Assembly: GCF_029218125.1 (NCBI RefSeq)
Contig: NZ_JARFXX010000013.1
Location: 1 to 39,131 of the forward strand
Reading direction: 5' to 3'
Length of the DNA stretch: 39,131 bases
DNA from: Oscillibacter faecalis_A
GTDB lineage: Bacteria > Bacillota > Clostridia > Oscillospirales > Oscillospiraceae
In this document: positions 23,018-31,232 of the stretch, one piece after another
Layout of the letters: each line of letters opens with the position of its first letter
How positions within the stretch are numbered: position 1 is the stretch's first letter
Program-made: the position numbers and the translations under genes
The notes under the pieces: model-generated
The model's database searches: none
The model's input: only the letters and a program-made list of their open reading frames with translations
Told to the model about the DNA's origin: nothing

Positions 23018-24534
23018 TTTTCTTCGACTTCTTTCAGCCGGTCCAGATACGGGCTCTCCGTGGTGCTGAAAGCGGCGGCGTCATTTTTAAACCGCTCCAC
23101 ATTCATCATGGAGTCCTTGACCTGACTGATGGTACCTGCACCGGCTACGCAGCCGCCGGGGCAGCCCATGCCCTCCAGCAGATAGCCGTTGCGCTTACCG
23201 GCCTTTGCCATGGCCAGCATTTTGCGGCACTCCTTCAAACCGTCGCCGTATTCGATGAGCACCTCCCGGTCGGGATCAATGTGCCGAATGGCCTCCACCA
23301 CGGCGGCGGCCACACCGCCGCCAACGGCAAAGCCGCGGCCCATGCCGGAGCCCTCGTTCATACCATCGGCAGAATCGGCCTCAATCGTGGCAAAGTCGAT
23401 CTCCTTGGCATCGAACATACCCAGAAGCTCCTCAAACGTCAGCACAAAGTCCACATCGGAGCGGACGGAGCGCCGGTTGGCCTCCAGCTTTTTCGCGGAG
23501 CACGGTCCCACGAACACGATGCGGGCGTTGGGATGATCCTTTTTCACCATGCGGGCCGTAATGACCATGGGGGTCAGGGCCATGGAAATATTGTCTTTGA
23601 ATTGGGGGAACAGCTTCTTGGCCATCATGGACCATGCGGGACAGCAGCTTGTGCCCATCCAGTCCAGCTTCTCCGGGACCTCCTCCAAGAAGTCATGGGC
23701 CTCTTCCACGGTGCACAGGTCCGCGCCGATGGCGACCTCCACCACATCCGCGAAGCCCAGCGTCCGCATAGCAGCCTTCAGCTTAGCGGGCGTTGCCGCC
23801 TTGCCGTACTGGCCCACAAAGGCGGGGGCCACACAGGCGATGACTTCCTCACCGCGCTTCACAGCCTGAATGACCTGGAAAATCTGGCTCTTGTCGGCAA
23901 TGGCGGCAAAGGGGCAGTTGACAAGGCACATACCGCAGGATACACACTTATCATAGTTGATCTTCGCCCGGCCCAGCTCATCAGACTCAATGGCGTCCAT
24001 ACCGCAGGCGGCGGCGCAGGGGCGCTCGATCTTGCTGATGGCCCGGTAGGGGCACTGGTTAAAGCACTTGCCGCACTTGATGCACTTGCTCTGGTCAATG
24101 TGGCAGTGCTTGTTCTCGTCCAGATAAATGGCGTTCTTGGGGCAGACCGCCATGCAGGGGTGGGAAATGCAGCCCTGGCAGCTGTCGGTAATGCGAATCT
24201 GCTTGGGGGGGCAGGCATTACAGGCAAAGGGGATAATATTGACCAGAGGCTCCCGGAAATACTTCTGATCCGTAGCCGCCTCCCGGATGCTGGCGCTGAG
24301 GGGCTCAGACGGACCGCCCGGATTCAAATCCATGCCCAGAGCCAGCCGGACTCTGGAGGACACCACCGCCCGCTCCAGAAATACGTCATGCCGGTGGTGA
24401 GCCACCTCTCCGGGAACGATCTTATAGGGAATCATATCCACACCGGTATAATCATCCCCGCTGTAGGCCAGCCGGGCCACCTCTGTAAATACGCTGCGGC
24501 GAATATCGTCTACCGCGCTGTGTACACCTCTCAT
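23011..24534 (-). CDS. [FeFe] hydrogenase, group B type
   Basis: A 507-residue cytoplasmic iron-sulfur protein. Ferredoxin-type cluster cysteines are spread over about 105-207 (CNAC, CQGCISHPC, CIKCGKCFNQCP, CVSCGMCLVNCP). The H-cluster follows: L1 TSCCPAW (295-301), L2 GPCSAKK (343-349) in place of the usual MPCxxK, and L3 EGMGCPGGC (454-462). These substitutions and the N-terminus MRGVHSAVDDIRRSVFTEVA match group B enzymes, known mainly from sequence in gut anaerobes. The start at 24534 is set by AGGAGG 5 bases upstream. An earlier in-frame start (24648) lies upstream of the -10 element and would not be transcribed. It could evolve hydrogen from reduced ferredoxin or act in sensing; that is unresolved for the group. 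Confidence 0.93.
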   Translation of the reverse strand: MRGVHSAVDDIRRSVFTEVARLAYSGDDYTGVDMIPYKIVPGEVAHHRHDVFLERAVVSSRVRLALGMDLNPGGPSEPLSASIREAATDQKYFREPLVNIIPFACNACPPKQIRITDSCQGCISHPCMAVCPKNAIYLDENKHCHIDQSKCIKCGKCFNQCPYRAISKIERPCAAACGMDAIESDELGRAKINYDKCVSCGMCLVNCPFAAIADKSQIFQVIQAVKRGEEVIACVAPAFVGQYGKAATPAKLKAAMRTLGFADVVEVAIGADLCTVEEAHDFLEEVPEKLDWMGTSCCPAWSMMAKKLFPQFKDNISMALTPMVITARMVKKDHPNARIVFVGPCSAKKLEANRRSVRSDVDFVLTFEELLGMFDAKEIDFATIEADSADGMNEGSGMGRGFAVGGGVAAAVVEAIRHIDPDREVLIEYGDGLKECRKMLAMAKAGKRNGYLLEGMGCPGGCVAGAGTISQVKDSMMNVERFKNDAAAFSTTESPYLDRLKEVEEKC

Positions 24535-24619
24535 AGTCTCCTCCTGTGTCCGGCCAACGGTCGCATTCCGTCCCGGAGCATATTTTGCATCCGCCGTCAG
24601 GGCAGATTCAATCGCATAT

Positions 24620-24648
24620 ATTATATGTAAAAAGTCTTCAGCTTTCAA
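24620..24648 (-). promoter_or_regulatory. Promoter of the hydrogenase-AEC transcript
   Basis: Minus strand TTGAAA (24643-24648), 17-base spacer, TATAAT (24620-24625). Start expected near 24613, giving a leader of about 80 bases to the ATG at 24534. Confidence 0.75.
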
Positions 24649-24761
24649 GCCTTATTTTGCTGTTTTCGCTGCTTTTTCCAGCTTTTTCCATTATATCGAT
24701 TACTTTTCGGTATTTTGCAAAAATTTTCCGCGGTATTTGTGGAAATCTTACCCTTGGGAGG

Positions 24762-24791
24762 TTGCCATTTCCGCCAAAAAGCTGGTATAAT
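24762..24791 (+). promoter_or_regulatory. Promoter of the two-component system
   Basis: TTGCCA (24762-24767), 18-base spacer, TATAAT (24786-24791) with an extended TGG just before it. It is divergent from the hydrogenase promoter, with about 110 bases between the two -35 elements. Confidence 0.75.
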
Positions 24792-24822
24792 TATTTTAAT
24801 TTGCCGAAGGGAGGGTAATGGA

Positions 24823-25560
24823 ATGCTGCGAATCGGCTTTTGCGACGATGATCTGTCCGTACTCAACACGCTTCAGGTCCTTCTGGACCGCTACCGTGTG
24901 GACCGGAATGCGGACCTTTCCTCCGCGGCCTTCCAAAGTCCTTTAGAGCTGATCGCGGAGATTGAAAAAGGCCTGCGCTTCGACATTCTGCTTCTGGATG
25001 TGCTGATGCCCGGAGAAAACGGTATGGAGGCCGCCCGGGAGATTCGCCGGTTTGACAGCAGTGTTAAAATCATTTTTCTCACCTCCTCCACGGAATTTGC
25101 CGTGGAATCCTACTCCGTAGGCGCCTATTTCTACCAGCTTAAGCCTATTTGGGCGGAGAGTTTCTACCGCTTGATGGACTCCGTTATTGCCGAATGTGAC
25201 AAAAGCAGCAGCTCCAGTCTGATTCTCCGCTGCAAGAGCGGCATCACCCGGGTGGAGCTGGAAAAGCTGAGCTATTGCGAGGTTCAGGGCCGCTCCCTCT
25301 GGCTCCATCTGGAGGATGGCACCGTGTTGGAGAGCACCGGCAGCATGGACCATCTTTGCGAGCAGTTGACCGGCTATGAGCAGTTCTTTCGGCTGCACCG
25401 CAGCTTCCTTGTCAATTTAGAGCACATCAAGCGCATCGCGCCCAAGGCCATCACCATGACCGATGACACGGAGCTGCCCCTCCCCCGGGGAAAATACACA
25501 GAGGTAAAGGACCTCTATCTGGAATACGCCTTCCGCAGAAAGCAGGTGTTTTCAACGTGA
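24823..25560 (+). CDS. LytTR-family response regulator
   Basis: A 245-residue regulator. The receiver domain (1-120) has the acidic cluster CDDD (7-10), the phospho-acceptor Asp59 in LLLDVLMPG, Ser/Thr at TSST and the Lys in QLKPI. The LytTR DNA-binding domain (about 140-238) has the typical VELEKLSYCEVQGRSLWLHL and FFRLHRSFLVNLEHIKRI. The ATG at 24823 follows GGGAGGG by 7 bases; a closer ATG at 24818 is out of frame. The last bases overlap the kinase start by four (GTGA). LytTR regulators of this class usually control surface, peptide or quorum-related genes. The adjacent envelope cluster starting at 26960 is the obvious candidate target, although the classic 9-base LytTR direct repeats were not identified. 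Confidence 0.93.
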   Translation: MLRIGFCDDDLSVLNTLQVLLDRYRVDRNADLSSAAFQSPLELIAEIEKGLRFDILLLDVLMPGENGMEAAREIRRFDSSVKIIFLTSSTEFAVESYSVGAYFYQLKPIWAESFYRLMDSVIAECDKSSSSSLILRCKSGITRVELEKLSYCEVQGRSLWLHLEDGTVLESTGSMDHLCEQLTGYEQFFRLHRSFLVNLEHIKRIAPKAITMTDDTELPLPRGKYTEVKDLYLEYAFRRKQVFST

Positions 25561-26825
25561 CGCCCCTCTATATCTGCAACACCGTGGCGGTGGGCCTGTT
25601 CGGCATTGTGCTCTCCGCCGCTTTCTGCAATATTACATGGTCCCGGCGCAAAGTACTGGAAATGGCTTTGTTCACGCTGGGTATTTTTCTGTTGCAGGCC
25701 GTTGTTTATTTTGGAATCACGCCGGAGCTGGGACAGTATCTTTATCCCCTGCACACCCACCTTCCCCTGATTCTCATTTTGTGCCTGTTGAGCCGGCAGC
25801 GGCTCTGGCCCGTTATCTCCGTGCTGACCGCGTATCTCTGCTGTCAGCTCCGCCGCTGGCTGGCGCTGCTCATCGTGGAGCTCTGCGCCGGCGGAGATGC
25901 CATGCAGCAGGCCGTGGAGCTGGCGCTGACCGTGCCGCTGCTTCTGCTTTTGCTGCGGGCCGCGCCCGCCGTGCGCTCCGTCTCCCAATATCCTGCACCG
26001 ATTCAATGCCAGTTCGGCATCATCCCGGCTGTGTACTATGCCTTCGACTATCTGACGCGGGTCTATACAAATCTTCTCTCCAGCGGTTCCCCGACGGTGG
26101 TGGAGTTCATGCCCTTTGTATGCAGCGTTGCGTATCTGATTTTCGTCTTCCGGCTTTCCGAGGAGCAGCGGGCCAGAACCTACCTCGAGCAGATGCAGAA
26201 CAGCCTGAATTTGCAGGTCCACCAAGCGGTGCGGGAAATTGAGGCCATGCGGGAATCCCAGAATAAGACCCGGGCCTACCGCCACGATCTGCGCCATCAT
26301 CTGCAATATCTCTCCGCGTGTCTTGAAAACGGTCAGTACACACAGGCGCAGTCCTATATCCGCTCTATCAGCGATGAGATTGAAGCCAGCCGCGTTACGG
26401 TCTACTGCGAAAACGAGGCCGCCAATCTGATTTTTTCCTCCTTTGCGGGGCGGGCCGCCGCAAAGGGGATTCCCCTGTCTATCCACGCGGAGCTGCCCCA
26501 TGCTCTGCCGTTGACCGAAAGCGACCTTTGCGTGCTGCTGTCCAACGCTCTTGAAAACGCGCTGAACGCCTGTCGGCGGCGGGCGGAGCAGATAGGCGAG
26601 AGCGGCAGCATTGAGGTGCAGACCTACGAAAAGAGCGGCAAGCTCTTTCTTCAGGTGGTCAATGACTGCGTGGATACTGTCCGCTTTGAGCACGGGATTC
26701 CCGTCTCGAACCAGCCGGGGCATGGAATCGGCGTGCGGAGCATCTGTGCCATTGCGGAGCGGTACGGCGGTATTTACAGCTTCGCCGTTCAGAATGGGCG
26801 CTTCCTTCTGCGGGTCTCTCTGTAG
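25557..26825 (+). CDS. GHKL-type sensor histidine kinase (AgrC-like)
   Basis: A 422-residue membrane kinase. About six hydrophobic segments occupy residues 1-200, then a coiled linker, the phospho-acceptor His243 in RAYRHDLRHHLQYL, and a GHKL ATPase with N-box LLSNALENALNAC (328-339) and G-box GHGIGVRSI (388-396). It starts with GTG overlapping the regulator stop, so kinase and regulator are made as a coupled pair. The membrane sensor without a large extracellular domain is like AgrC, which reads peptides, but no agrD/agrB-like gene is seen nearby. A terminator follows the gene. Confidence 0.92.
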   Translation: MTPLYICNTVAVGLFGIVLSAAFCNITWSRRKVLEMALFTLGIFLLQAVVYFGITPELGQYLYPLHTHLPLILILCLLSRQRLWPVISVLTAYLCCQLRRWLALLIVELCAGGDAMQQAVELALTVPLLLLLLRAAPAVRSVSQYPAPIQCQFGIIPAVYYAFDYLTRVYTNLLSSGSPTVVEFMPFVCSVAYLIFVFRLSEEQRARTYLEQMQNSLNLQVHQAVREIEAMRESQNKTRAYRHDLRHHLQYLSACLENGQYTQAQSYIRSISDEIEASRVTVYCENEAANLIFSSFAGRAAAKGIPLSIHAELPHALPLTESDLCVLLSNALENALNACRRRAEQIGESGSIEVQTYEKSGKLFLQVVNDCVDTVRFEHGIPVSNQPGHGIGVRSICAIAERYGGIYSFAVQNGRFLLRVSL

Positions 26826-26851
26826 TCCCCCATACGTTTCATGACAGTTTC

Positions 26852-26881
26852 AGGGCGTTTCGTGCAGAAACGCCCTTTTTT
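26852..26881 (+). terminator. Terminator of the two-component operon
   Basis: Ten-base stem (AGGGCGTTTC and its complement, 26852-26861 and 26867-26876) with a 5-base loop, followed by a T6 run. Confidence 0.9.
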
Positions 26882-26882
26882 C

Positions 26883-26922
26883 GTACCCGGTGTTATATAC
26901 TGGGTACAACAGCAACGCTGTT
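26883..26922 (+). promoter_or_regulatory. Two tandem dyads over the lipoprotein promoter
   Basis: GTACCCGGT and ACTGGGTAC (26883-26891 and 26899-26907) form a 9-base-arm dyad with one mismatch that covers a candidate -10 TATACT (26896-26901). AACAGC and GCTGTT (26908-26913, 26917-26922) form a second, perfect dyad right after it. A good -35 is missing, which would fit an activated promoter. Candidate operators for an unknown regulator. Confidence 0.5.
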
Positions 26923-26959
26923 CGCCGCAAACCCCAAAATACATACAAGGAGAATTACG

Positions 26960-27505
26960 ATGAAAAAGTTTCTTGCACTCTTGCTGAGCCTGATGATGGT
27001 CCTGTCTCTGGCCGCCTGCGGCGGCTCCGACGATACGAGCGATGATACCGCAGACCCCGCTCCCACCGAGGACACCACCCCGGATGACACTGCGGACACC
27101 GAGACCCCGGAAGATACCGGCGAAAAGTTCAACCTCATGACGGATATCACCCGCATCGATCCTCCCGAGCTGGAGGGAACCACTTGGAACTTCGCCGGCG
27201 GCTATCTGGACGGTGAGGAAATGGATGACGATGACGCTACACAGACTCTGAGCCTTTATGGCGGTACGCTCCAATTCGTCTTCGGCGAGGATGGCGCAAT
27301 GCAGATCGTGCAGGGCGGCGGCAGCCTTGACGGTGTTTACGAGCTGCTGCAGGACGATGATGGTTCTCTCTGCGTCGGCGTCACCGTGGACAACGACGGC
27401 CAGAGCATTCCTTATTTCTGCGTCTTCAGCGATCTGGGCCAGACCGTGATGATCGCCCTGTCCGATGACAGCGGCCTCAACGGCCTTTACTTCGTTCAGG
27501 AATAA
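26960..27505 (+). CDS. Small secreted lipoprotein, unrecognised family
   Basis: A 181-residue protein with a clear lipoprotein signal: basic start MKKF, hydrophobic core, lipobox LAAC with Cys20. A linker rich in Asp, Thr and Pro (about 23-55) follows, as usual for proteins tethered outside the membrane. A compact domain of about 120 residues comes next, with repeated acidic pairs (MDDDDA, LQDDDG) and a closing block SDDSGLNGLYFVQE. I do not recognise the domain. The start follows AAGGAG. It is the first gene of the envelope cluster, separated from the next by a terminator hairpin, so it may be expressed at a higher level than the genes behind it. Confidence 0.85.
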   Translation: MKKFLALLLSLMMVLSLAACGGSDDTSDDTADPAPTEDTTPDDTADTETPEDTGEKFNLMTDITRIDPPELEGTTWNFAGGYLDGEEMDDDDATQTLSLYGGTLQFVFGEDGAMQIVQGGGSLDGVYELLQDDDGSLCVGVTVDNDGQSIPYFCVFSDLGQTVMIALSDDSGLNGLYFVQE

Positions 27506-27518
27506 TCCAAGCTCTCCG

Positions 27519-27557
27519 GCAGCGGATGCGGCACGATCCGCATCCGCTGCTTTGTTG
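27519..27557 (+). terminator. Terminator after the small lipoprotein gene
   Basis: Perfect 13-base arms (27519-27531 and 27538-27550), 6-base loop, then a short TTTGTT. Probably a partial terminator. Confidence 0.7.
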
Positions 27558-27609
27558 ACAGCAACCCCCGACGCACATTTTAAAAACGGCAGAAATGGAG
27601 GTGGACGCT

Positions 27610-28158
27610 ATGTATCCGCTCATCATTGCAGCGCTGCTGCTGATATTGCTGGGGAGCTGGCTGCTGTCCGTGCGGCACAAACTGTCTGTATTGGATGAAA
27701 ACGCTGGCAGCGCCATGAGCCAGATCGGCGTGCAGCTCGCCTCCCGCTTTGACGCGCTCAATATGCTGCTGCGTCTGCCGGAGCTCTACGCGCTGCCCGT
27801 CGTCCCCGCCATTTTGGAGGAGATTCAAGCCAAGCAGGCACCCATTACAGCCGAATCGACCCCCGCCGCCGCGGAGGCACAGGCCGCTGTCATCGCCCAC
27901 GCGCTGTCCCGCCTCTCCGCTGTGGACGGATACCACACCGCCCTTGCCTCCACTCCGGACGGTCTGCGGTGTCTGAACGCCATGAACGGCTATGAAAAAA
28001 TGCTGCGTACCAGCTACCTTATTTATAATGACTCCGCCGCCGGACTGAACCGTGTACTGGACCGGTTCCCGGTCTCTCTTGCGGCAAGGCTCCTTGGCTT
28101 TCACCCCCGCGGCTGCCTGCCCACGCCGGGCACACCGCTGACGGGCCACACGATATAA
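27610..28158 (+). CDS. LemA-family membrane protein
   Basis: A 182-residue protein with one N-terminal membrane segment (about 3-20) and a helical body. The family marks are LDENAGSAMSQIGVQLASRF near the N-terminus and the C-terminal IYNDSAAGLNRVLDRFP followed by AARLLGFHP. The LemA family is widespread in bacteria with no agreed function; in several bacteria it sits with membrane proteases or stress genes. The start at 27610 is set by GGAGGTG about 6 bases upstream; an in-frame ATG 15 bases earlier overlaps that site. Here it precedes a zinc-ribbon/SHOCT protein and a clostripain-like lipoprotein, in one direction with short gaps. Confidence 0.85.
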   Translation: MYPLIIAALLLILLGSWLLSVRHKLSVLDENAGSAMSQIGVQLASRFDALNMLLRLPELYALPVVPAILEEIQAKQAPITAESTPAAAEAQAAVIAHALSRLSAVDGYHTALASTPDGLRCLNAMNGYEKMLRTSYLIYNDSAAGLNRVLDRFPVSLAARLLGFHPRGCLPTPGTPLTGHTI

Positions 28159-28195
28159 ACAGGCTATCTTATCACATTTTGGGAGGAACGAAATC

Positions 28196-29143
28196 ATGGG
28201 ATTATTCAGCAACAACAAGAAGCTCTGCCCCATCTGCGGCAGTCCTACTCCCCGCTTTCTGGCAACGAAATTTGAAAATGAAGCCATCTGCAAGGACTGC
28301 GATAATAAAATTGACCTGCCGGATGGCGTTCAGGGCAAGATGACGCTGGCAGATTTCCGGCAGTACATTGCCCGTTATGATGAAAATGCCGCTCTGCGGA
28401 GCAGCTTTTCAAAGACATTCCAAATCAGCTACGGTTTTCTCAGCGGATATCTTCAGGTGGACGAGGCCCACGGCCTATTCCGCCTGAAGGACAATGATCG
28501 GGCATGGGTCTTCCCCGCCGCCGCCCTGAAGGGCTTCCGCATTTTAGAGGATACCTCCCCCATCTACGAGAGCGGAGCCGGCGTTCTGCGCTGCCATGAA
28601 AGCATTGTCCCCGCCCGGATGAATGAGATTGCGCCGCTCATCGCCCAGTTCCAGCTTCAGCGGCAGGAATATGAGCACATTCAAACGCTGGAGCGGATGC
28701 GCCACCTCAACGATGACGAGGACGCCCGCCGGGAATGGGAGCGGGAAAGCGAACGCAACCGCCCGGAATTTGAGATGGACCCGCCCATCAAGAATTTCCA
28801 TGTGGAGCTGACGCTGGAGCATCCCTATTGGCACAGCTTCCACGAAAAGCTGGACGCTCCCGAGTTTGACCGGGAGAATCCCAGCGCCGAGCGCTACATG
28901 AAGGACTATCAGGAAAAGGCCGAGCAGCTCCACGCCCTTGCGCTGAAGCTGATGCGCTTCATTGATCCGGCGGCCCGGGAGGAATATCCCGGCGCCAAGG
29001 CGGCTCCCGCGCAGCAGGTAGCGCAGCCCGCCACCCCGGCAAACGCCATTGAGGAAATTCAAAAGTACAAGGCCCTGATGGACGCCGGTATCCTCACCGA
29101 AGAGGAATTTACGGCGAAAAAGCGGCAGCTTCTTGGAATTTAA
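28196..29143 (+). CDS. Zinc-ribbon (DUF4428-like) protein with C-terminal SHOCT domain
   Basis: A 315-residue soluble protein. A small zinc ribbon opens it (C11, C14 in CPICG and C32, C35 in CKDC), the layout of DUF4428-type proteins. The middle (about 60-270) has a beta-rich piece (YLQVDEAHGLFRL, VFPAAALKGFRIL) and an acidic helical piece. The last 30 residues (IEEIQKYKALMDAGILTEEE) form a SHOCT domain, a short helical pair thought to mediate oligomerisation or membrane recruitment. The start follows GGGAGG. Function is unknown; its genetic partner is a LemA protein, a link seen in other Firmicutes. Confidence 0.85.
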   Translation: MGLFSNNKKLCPICGSPTPRFLATKFENEAICKDCDNKIDLPDGVQGKMTLADFRQYIARYDENAALRSSFSKTFQISYGFLSGYLQVDEAHGLFRLKDNDRAWVFPAAALKGFRILEDTSPIYESGAGVLRCHESIVPARMNEIAPLIAQFQLQRQEYEHIQTLERMRHLNDDEDARREWERESERNRPEFEMDPPIKNFHVELTLEHPYWHSFHEKLDAPEFDRENPSAERYMKDYQEKAEQLHALALKLMRFIDPAAREEYPGAKAAPAQQVAQPATPANAIEEIQKYKALMDAGILTEEEFTAKKRQLLGI

Positions 29144-29154
29144 GGAGGAATGGT

Positions 29155-31095
29155 ATGCGTAAAAATGTGATTTTCCTGCTGCTGGCGCTGGTCATGCTCG
29201 TTTCCCTGACCGCCTGCGGCGGCGACACTCCCGCCTCTGACGAAACGGACGCGGCAGATGGAACATGGGCCGTTTACTGGTATCTCTGCGGCAGCGATCT
29301 GGAATCCGGCGGCGGCTTTGCCACCTCCGACCTCTCGGAGCTGATGGAGGTGGAACTGCCCGAAGAAGTAAACGTGGTCATTCAGACCGGCGGCTCCTCC
29401 GTCTGGCAGAACGATCTTGTGGACGCCGAAAAGCTCCAGCGCTGGGTATACAGCAGCGAGGGGCTTTCACTGGTGGACGAGCAGCCCTCCGCCAGCATGG
29501 GCGCAGAGGACACGCTGGAGGACTTCCTGCGCTTTGCCAAGGAAAACTATCCCGCCCAGCGCACGGCTGTTGTGTTCTGGAACCATGGCGGCGGCAGCGT
29601 GTCCGGCGCGTCCTTCGACGAGCTGTATGACTATGACTCCCTGACGCTGGACGAGATGTACGAGGCGTTCACGAATGTATGGACGCCCTCTGCGGACCGT
29701 CAGCCCTTGGAACTGGTGGGCTTTGACACCTGCCTGATGGCTACGGTAGACGTGGCAAATACATTTTCCGATATTGCGCACTATCTGGTGGCCTCTGAGG
29801 AAACGGAGCCTGCCAACGGCTGGTACTATTCCCAGTGGGTAGGCGCACTGGCGCAGAAGCCCACCATGGACGGTGCGGCGCTTGGCAAAATCATCTGCGA
29901 CGCCTACTATAGCGGCTGTGAGGCTGTGGGGACGCAGGATAACACCACCCTGTCCCTCACCGATCTTTCCAAGGTTGGTCCGCTGCTGGACGCCTACGAG
30001 GTCTTCGGCGCAGAGGCGCTGTCTCTGGCGTGCGACGATCCCGCCTTCTTCTCCCAGTTTGCCAGAACGGCGGCCCAAAGCGAAAACTACGGCGGCAATA
30101 CCCGGGAACAGGGCTACACCAACATGGTGGACCTCGGCCATCTGGCCCGCTTGAGCTCTGGCACGCTGCGTTCCGCGCAGGAGGTGCTGGACGCGCTGGA
30201 TGACTGTGTGCTCTATCAGGTTGGCGGTCCATATCGTGCCGATGCTACCGGCCTGAGCTGCTATTATTCCTATAACGGTGATTTGGATGACTTCACCGGC
30301 TACGCGGCGCTGGGTGCCGGAACTGCCTTCAAGTATTTCTACGCCTATGAGCTCACCGGCGAGCTGGATGAGGACGGAATGGACTATATCTCCGATATGG
30401 ACCTCGATTCGCTGCCGGAAATTCAAAATCTCTATACCATGAACTGGGACGGAATGCCGCTGGATTTGGATGAGAACGGAAACTCCGTTCTGACGCTGGG
30501 GCCGGAGGCCAATGACATTCTGGCCGGCATCAGCTTCTCCCTCTACTATACGGATGAAGAAAATGACATGATGCTGAAACTGGGCACAGACAATGACATG
30601 GAGGGTGACTGGGAAAACGGTGTGTTCTCCGATAACTTCCGGGGCGTCTGGGGCAGCATTGACGGTTATCTTGCCTATATGGAGCTGAGCTTTGACAGCG
30701 CGGACTACAACCTCTACGCTGTGCCTGTGCTGCTCAACGGCGAGCCCTATAACCTGCAGGTTGCCTATGACTTCACCACGCAGGAGTGGAGCATTCTGGG
30801 TGCACGGCAGGGCATTGACGATCACGGCATGGCCGATAAGGAGCTGCGCCTGCTCCAGCCCGGCGACGAGCTTACAACCATCTGGTACATGGCCTCCTTC
30901 GAGGGTGAGGACGATTTTGAGCCCTACACGGCGGACACCTTCACCGTGACGGAGGACACCGCTTTCGGAGAGATGGCCCTGCCTGACGGTACTTATGCCA
31001 TGATTTACGAAATGCGGGACGCCATGAACAATTACGCCTATTCCGAGGCCGCCGCCTTTGTATGCAAAAACGGCGAAATCTGGACCTCCGTTTAA
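29155..31095 (+). CDS. Clostripain (C11)-family secreted lipoprotein peptidase
   Basis: A 646-residue exported protein with lipobox LTAC (Cys21). The C11 cysteine-peptidase domain starts about residue 36 (WAVYWYLCGSDLES). The catalytic dyad is His144 in FWNHGGG and Cys193 in FDTCLMATVDVA, both in standard context. The region after about 400 is an acidic beta-rich extension of unknown role (YTMNWDGMPLDLDENG and onward). C11 enzymes cut after Arg or Lys and often activate themselves. Surface-anchored members occur in many gut Clostridia and may process host or bacterial surface proteins; the target here is unknown. The gene begins 11 bases after the SHOCT gene with AAGGAGG between, and a strong terminator ends the cluster. 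Confidence 0.93.
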   Translation: MRKNVIFLLLALVMLVSLTACGGDTPASDETDAADGTWAVYWYLCGSDLESGGGFATSDLSELMEVELPEEVNVVIQTGGSSVWQNDLVDAEKLQRWVYSSEGLSLVDEQPSASMGAEDTLEDFLRFAKENYPAQRTAVVFWNHGGGSVSGASFDELYDYDSLTLDEMYEAFTNVWTPSADRQPLELVGFDTCLMATVDVANTFSDIAHYLVASEETEPANGWYYSQWVGALAQKPTMDGAALGKIICDAYYSGCEAVGTQDNTTLSLTDLSKVGPLLDAYEVFGAEALSLACDDPAFFSQFARTAAQSENYGGNTREQGYTNMVDLGHLARLSSGTLRSAQEVLDALDDCVLYQVGGPYRADATGLSCYYSYNGDLDDFTGYAALGAGTAFKYFYAYELTGELDEDGMDYISDMDLDSLPEIQNLYTMNWDGMPLDLDENGNSVLTLGPEANDILAGISFSLYYTDEENDMMLKLGTDNDMEGDWENGVFSDNFRGVWGSIDGYLAYMELSFDSADYNLYAVPVLLNGEPYNLQVAYDFTTQEWSILGARQGIDDHGMADKELRLLQPGDELTTIWYMASFEGEDDFEPYTADTFTVTEDTAFGEMALPDGTYAMIYEMRDAMNNYAYSEAAAFVCKNGEIWTSV

Positions 31096-31183
31096 AAACA
31101 CTATCTATTTTAACTGCGCGTGTGTGGGAAAGCGTGAAATACGCTGCCTGAAGCCGTTTGTGGGGAACGGTATATAGGGAAAA

Positions 31184-31219
31184 GGAACCCGGTCTCAATT
31201 TAGAGACCGGGCTCCTTTT
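31184..31219 (+). terminator. Terminator of the envelope cluster
   Basis: Thirteen-base stem with one mismatch (31184-31196 and 31203-31215), 6-base loop, then TTTT. It lies between convergent genes and may also serve the diguanylate cyclase gene. Confidence 0.88.
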
Positions 31220-31232
31220 ATTGCTTTTTCTC

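Noticed and set aside
24535..24648. Longer N-terminus for the hydrogenase starting at 24648
   Set aside because: The extra 38 codons run across the -10 element, have no ribosome site and lack similarity to the family start. The ATG at 24534 has AGGAGG.
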